64,000 nucleotides of DNA from Candidatus Eremiobacteraceae bacterium (GTDB lineage: Bacteria; Vulcanimicrobiota; Vulcanimicrobiia; Eremiobacterales; Eremiobacteraceae): assembly GCA_035710745.1 (NCBI GenBank), contig DASTCX010000016.1, positions 186,001-250,000 of the forward strand. The letters are read 5' to 3'. A program made the position numbers and the translations under genes. Numbering within the stretch: position 1 is the stretch's first letter; every line of letters begins with the position of its first letter. This document shows, in pieces, positions 61,971-64,000 of the stretch. Below the pieces are notes generated by a model. The model made no database searches and was not told the DNA's origin. It worked only from the letters and a program-made list of their open reading frames with translations.

Positions 61971-63308
61971 ATGAGGGTCTCAGTTAGAGTGAAGGTCAGC
62001 CTACTCGGCCTCGGATACATCGGTCTGCCGACCGCGGCGATGCTCGCGCTCGGCGGGCACGAGGTTTCCGGCTTTGATGTCAGCCCGCGCGTGCGCGCCG
62101 GACTGCGTCGCGGCGGCGAACATGTCGCCGATCTCGAGGTCCGCAAGCTTGCCGTCGACGCGCTAGCGACCGGCCGCTTCTCGGTCGCTGACGAGATAGA
62201 ACGATCGGACGCCTACATCATATGCGTGCCGACGCCGAACGCCGTCGACGGCAGGCCCGACCTGACGTACGTCCACGACGCGACGGCAGCCATCGCCCCG
62301 ATGCTGCGCAAAGGCGACCTCGTCATCCTGGAATCGACAGTACCGCCAGGGACGATGGACCGAGTCGTCGCCGGCGCGCTGCGCGAACACGGCGTCTCGC
62401 CCGACGACGTGCTGCTCGCCCACTGCCCGGAGCGCGTCATCCCTGGCGCGATCGTGCGCGAGCTCAAAGAGAACTCACGCATCATGGGCGGTCGCACGCC
62501 CGAGGCCGCGCGTGCCGCGAAAGATCTGTACGCGAGTTTCGTCCAAGCAGACATGTTCGAGACCGATTGCACGACCGCCGAACTCGTGAAGGTCATCGAG
62601 AACACGTTCCGTGACGTCAACATCGCGCTCGCAAACGAACTCGCGTTATTGTGCGAAGAGCTCGGCATCGACGCGTGGGAAGCGATCTCGCTTGCGAACA
62701 AGCACCCGCGCGTCAACATCCTCCAACCCGGTCCGGGAGTCGGCGGACATTGCATACCGATCGATCCGCATTTCCTCGCCGATGCAAACCCGTTCCTCAC
62801 TGAGCTCATCCAGACCGCGCGCCGCGTCAACGCCCGGATGCCGAATCACGTCGTCCGCCGCATCCGCGAGCTCGTGCCCGAATCCCAAGCTGGCGCGAAG
62901 ATCGCGCTTCTCGGCGCGTCGTATAAGGCGAACGTCGACGATTCGCGCGAGAGCCCGACCGAGCGGATCGACGAGCTGCTCCGCGAGCATGGTTACGAGA
63001 CCGCGATCTACGATCCGGTCGCGTCGGGATTCAAGCGGCCGCTCGCGCCGACGCTCGAGTCGGCGCTCGAACGCGCCGATGCGCTCGTGCTCGTCGTCGA
63101 TCACGACGCGTTTCGCTCGCTCGATCCCGCCGAGGTCGCGAAGTCGATGCGAGGGCGCATTATCATCGACGCGCGTAATCTGTTCGATCCGGTCCGCTGG
63201 GAACGTGCAGGCTTCGAAGTCCACACCCTGGGCCGCAGAAGCGACGCGAAGCAGCGACCCTCACACGCGGGCGAACGGCCGAAGCGCGTGACCGCAGGGA
63301 TGTCATGA
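61971..63308 (+). CDS. wecC: UDP-N-acetyl-D-mannosamine dehydrogenase-like nucleotide-sugar dehydrogenase
   Basis: 445 residues. The NAD loop is SLLGLGYIGLPTAAML; ESTVPPGTMDRVV and VIENTFRDVNIALANELALL are WecC-type motifs, and the catalytic Cys is in GPGVGGHCIPIDPHF. A C-terminal domain carries GASYKANVDDSRESPT. The enzyme oxidises a UDP-sugar to a uronic acid in two NAD steps, giving an acidic sugar for the surface glycan. It closes the glycan locus. Confidence 0.92.
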   Translation: MRVSVRVKVSLLGLGYIGLPTAAMLALGGHEVSGFDVSPRVRAGLRRGGEHVADLEVRKLAVDALATGRFSVADEIERSDAYIICVPTPNAVDGRPDLTYVHDATAAIAPMLRKGDLVILESTVPPGTMDRVVAGALREHGVSPDDVLLAHCPERVIPGAIVRELKENSRIMGGRTPEAARAAKDLYASFVQADMFETDCTTAELVKVIENTFRDVNIALANELALLCEELGIDAWEAISLANKHPRVNILQPGPGVGGHCIPIDPHFLADANPFLTELIQTARRVNARMPNHVVRRIRELVPESQAGAKIALLGASYKANVDDSRESPTERIDELLREHGYETAIYDPVASGFKRPLAPTLESALERADALVLVVDHDAFRSLDPAEVAKSMRGRIIIDARNLFDPVRWERAGFEVHTLGRRSDAKQRPSHAGERPKRVTAGMS

Positions 63309-63355
63309 ACGGTAAACCGACGAGTAGGACTTTGTGCCCAATGCCCCGTCTAGAA

Positions 63356-63384
63356 GGGGTCATGCGACCCCGGTCAACCGGGGT
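63356..63384 (+). promoter_or_regulatory. Two mutually exclusive leader hairpins
   Basis: GGGGTC-ATGC-GACCCC (63356-63371) and ACCCCGG-TCAA-CCGGGGT (63367-63384) share the ACCCC arm, so only one can form at a time. They lie 39 bases upstream of the response-regulator start, a switch-like arrangement in its leader. Confidence 0.5.
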
Positions 63385-63422
63385 GAGACCGTTCCTTTCC
63401 TGGGATGCTTCGTCGGGATAGC

Positions 63423-63911
63423 ATGGAAACTATCATGGCAGCCGACTTTCGAGAGCCAGTCCGCGTCGCTATCGTCGACGATCAGCACATCGTGCGGGAG
63501 GCTCTCGCACAATTATTGGAAGAAAGCGGGACGGCCAAGGTCGTCGGGTCGTACCGTCACACTGATAGCGCGCTCGAAGAGATCGGCAAGAACGGGGCGG
63601 CCGCCGCTATCATCGGTTTCGACGCTCAGGTCAACGACCCGATCGTCACCGTGGCGAAGCTCGCCCGGCTTCACCCGGAACTCGCGCTTTGCGCGCTGGT
63701 CGGGCCGGGGCAGCCCGGCCGCGTGCATGGGGCGATAGCAGCCGGCTGCGGCGGTGCCGTAAGCTCGAGCGCGACCCTCGACGTGGTCGTGGCGGCGTTA
63801 CAGGCGCTGGCATCCGGGCAGGCTTATGTAGACCCAAAACTCGGTGGGCAGTTGCTGAGCGCCGAATTCGGCGCCCGCCACTACCGTCCGCCGGCCAGAC
63901 CCAGGGAATGA
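63423..63911 (+). CDS. Response-regulator receiver domain protein without a DNA-binding domain
   Basis: 162 residues from ATG 63423. A CheY-like receiver opens with VRVAIVDDQHIVREALAQLL and ends with LVAALQALASG-type GQAYVDPKLGGQLL, the usual junction before a LuxR HTH, but the protein stops about 20 residues later (RPPARPRE). The phosphorylation-site strand reads AAIIGFDAQVND; whether its Asp aligns with the usual acceptor is unclear. Possibly a degenerate or stand-alone receiver. Confidence 0.75.
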   Translation: METIMAADFREPVRVAIVDDQHIVREALAQLLEESGTAKVVGSYRHTDSALEEIGKNGAAAAIIGFDAQVNDPIVTVAKLARLHPELALCALVGPGQPGRVHGAIAAGCGGAVSSSATLDVVVAALQALASGQAYVDPKLGGQLLSAEFGARHYRPPARPRE

Positions 63912-63929
63912 AGGTGTAACGGAAGGCTA

Positions 63930-64000
63930 TGATACTGCATCATATCACTCGAAGTATGCGTACAACGGCTCTCGTCATATGCGCCGCGCTGCTGGCATGC
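63930..64000 (+). CDS. Start of a possible lipoprotein gene, cut by the window end
   Basis: An open frame from ATG 63930 (GGAAGG just upstream) or from ATG 63957 reads MRTTALVICAALLAC, a signal peptide ending in a lipobox-like LLAC. Only 23 codons are visible. In this context it may be an envelope protein of the glycan-export pathway, but that is a guess. Confidence 0.4.

Noticed and set aside
1-64000. tRNA and rRNA genes
   Set aside because: I looked for T-loop (GGTTCGAATCC-like) and rRNA signature sequences on both strands and found none in a convincing context; short ones could be missed by eye.

Overview
This is a 64 kb piece of a GC-rich bacterial chromosome. GTG and TTG start codons are frequent, and neighbouring genes often overlap by four bases (GTGA, ATGA or TTGA). 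Housekeeping genes are interleaved with accessory blocks. The gene mix is compatible with a diderm of a poorly sampled phylum such as Eremiobacterota/WPS-2: Sec export, a dnaG-rpoD pair, a polyhydroxyalkanoate operon, a flagellar export cluster, and UDP-sugar dehydrogenase with many glycosyltransferases. That assignment is an inference from gene content only and should be tested with the SecA, RpoD and DnaG sequences.

Layout. 1-4732: polysaccharide deacetylase (5' end outside the window), a small membrane protein, long-form hpf, three tandem palindromic repeats, and secA. 4733-9366: an AT-richer accessory island with a secreted protein bracketed by an 18-bp direct repeat, a MerR regulator and an NTF2-like protein sharing a MerR-type promoter, a DUF4760-like gene, a chimeric lipoprotein/dehydrogenase pseudogene and a frameshifted DUF4760-like pseudogene. 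9412-14479: small membrane proteins, rhomboid protease, DUF1801 and DUF899 genes, prfB with its programmed frameshift, and a DUF1858 redox protein ending in a clear terminator. 14531-20632: glycosyltransferase, type-4 uracil-DNA glycosylase, rlmN, cupin, YjbR, VOC protein and a NatAB-like ABC exporter. 20712-24914: PHA operon (two SDR reductases, phaC, XRE regulator, phasin with a consensus promoter and an inverted repeat). 24940-37997: glyQS, an Lrp regulator, a pyruvate phosphate dikinase with a histone-H1-like tail, dgt, two secreted proteins, dnaG, rpoD, a KGG-repeat stress protein and a HEAT-cyclophilin fusion. 38154-45114: flagellar export and switch cluster (flgG-like, fliM-like, fliN, fliP, fliQ, fliR, flhB, flhA). 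45286-48685: secD, secF and a cation diffusion facilitator. 48787-63308: a sulfated-glycan locus. 63356-64000: a receiver-only response regulator and the start of a possible lipoprotein gene.

The most interesting system is the sulfated-glycan locus. Sat makes APS, CysC makes PAPS, four paralogous PAPS-type sulfotransferases are interleaved with three glycosyltransferases, GmhB-like and WecC-like sugar enzymes are present, and a PHP-domain phosphatase overlaps cysC by ATGA. Members of that PHP family (TrpH/YciV) are known to remove the 3'-phosphate of 3',5'-bisphosphate nucleotides, so it is well placed to clear PAP, the by-product of sulfotransferases. No PAPS reductase is seen, which points to sulfation of a surface glycan rather than cysteine synthesis.

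The second notable feature is a REP-like family of short perfect hairpins, at least fourteen copies, whose inner stem bases change in compensating pairs between copies. Two copies sit in frame inside protein-coding genes. A second, shorter hairpin family (GCCGAGC-GCTCGGC) is often next to the first.
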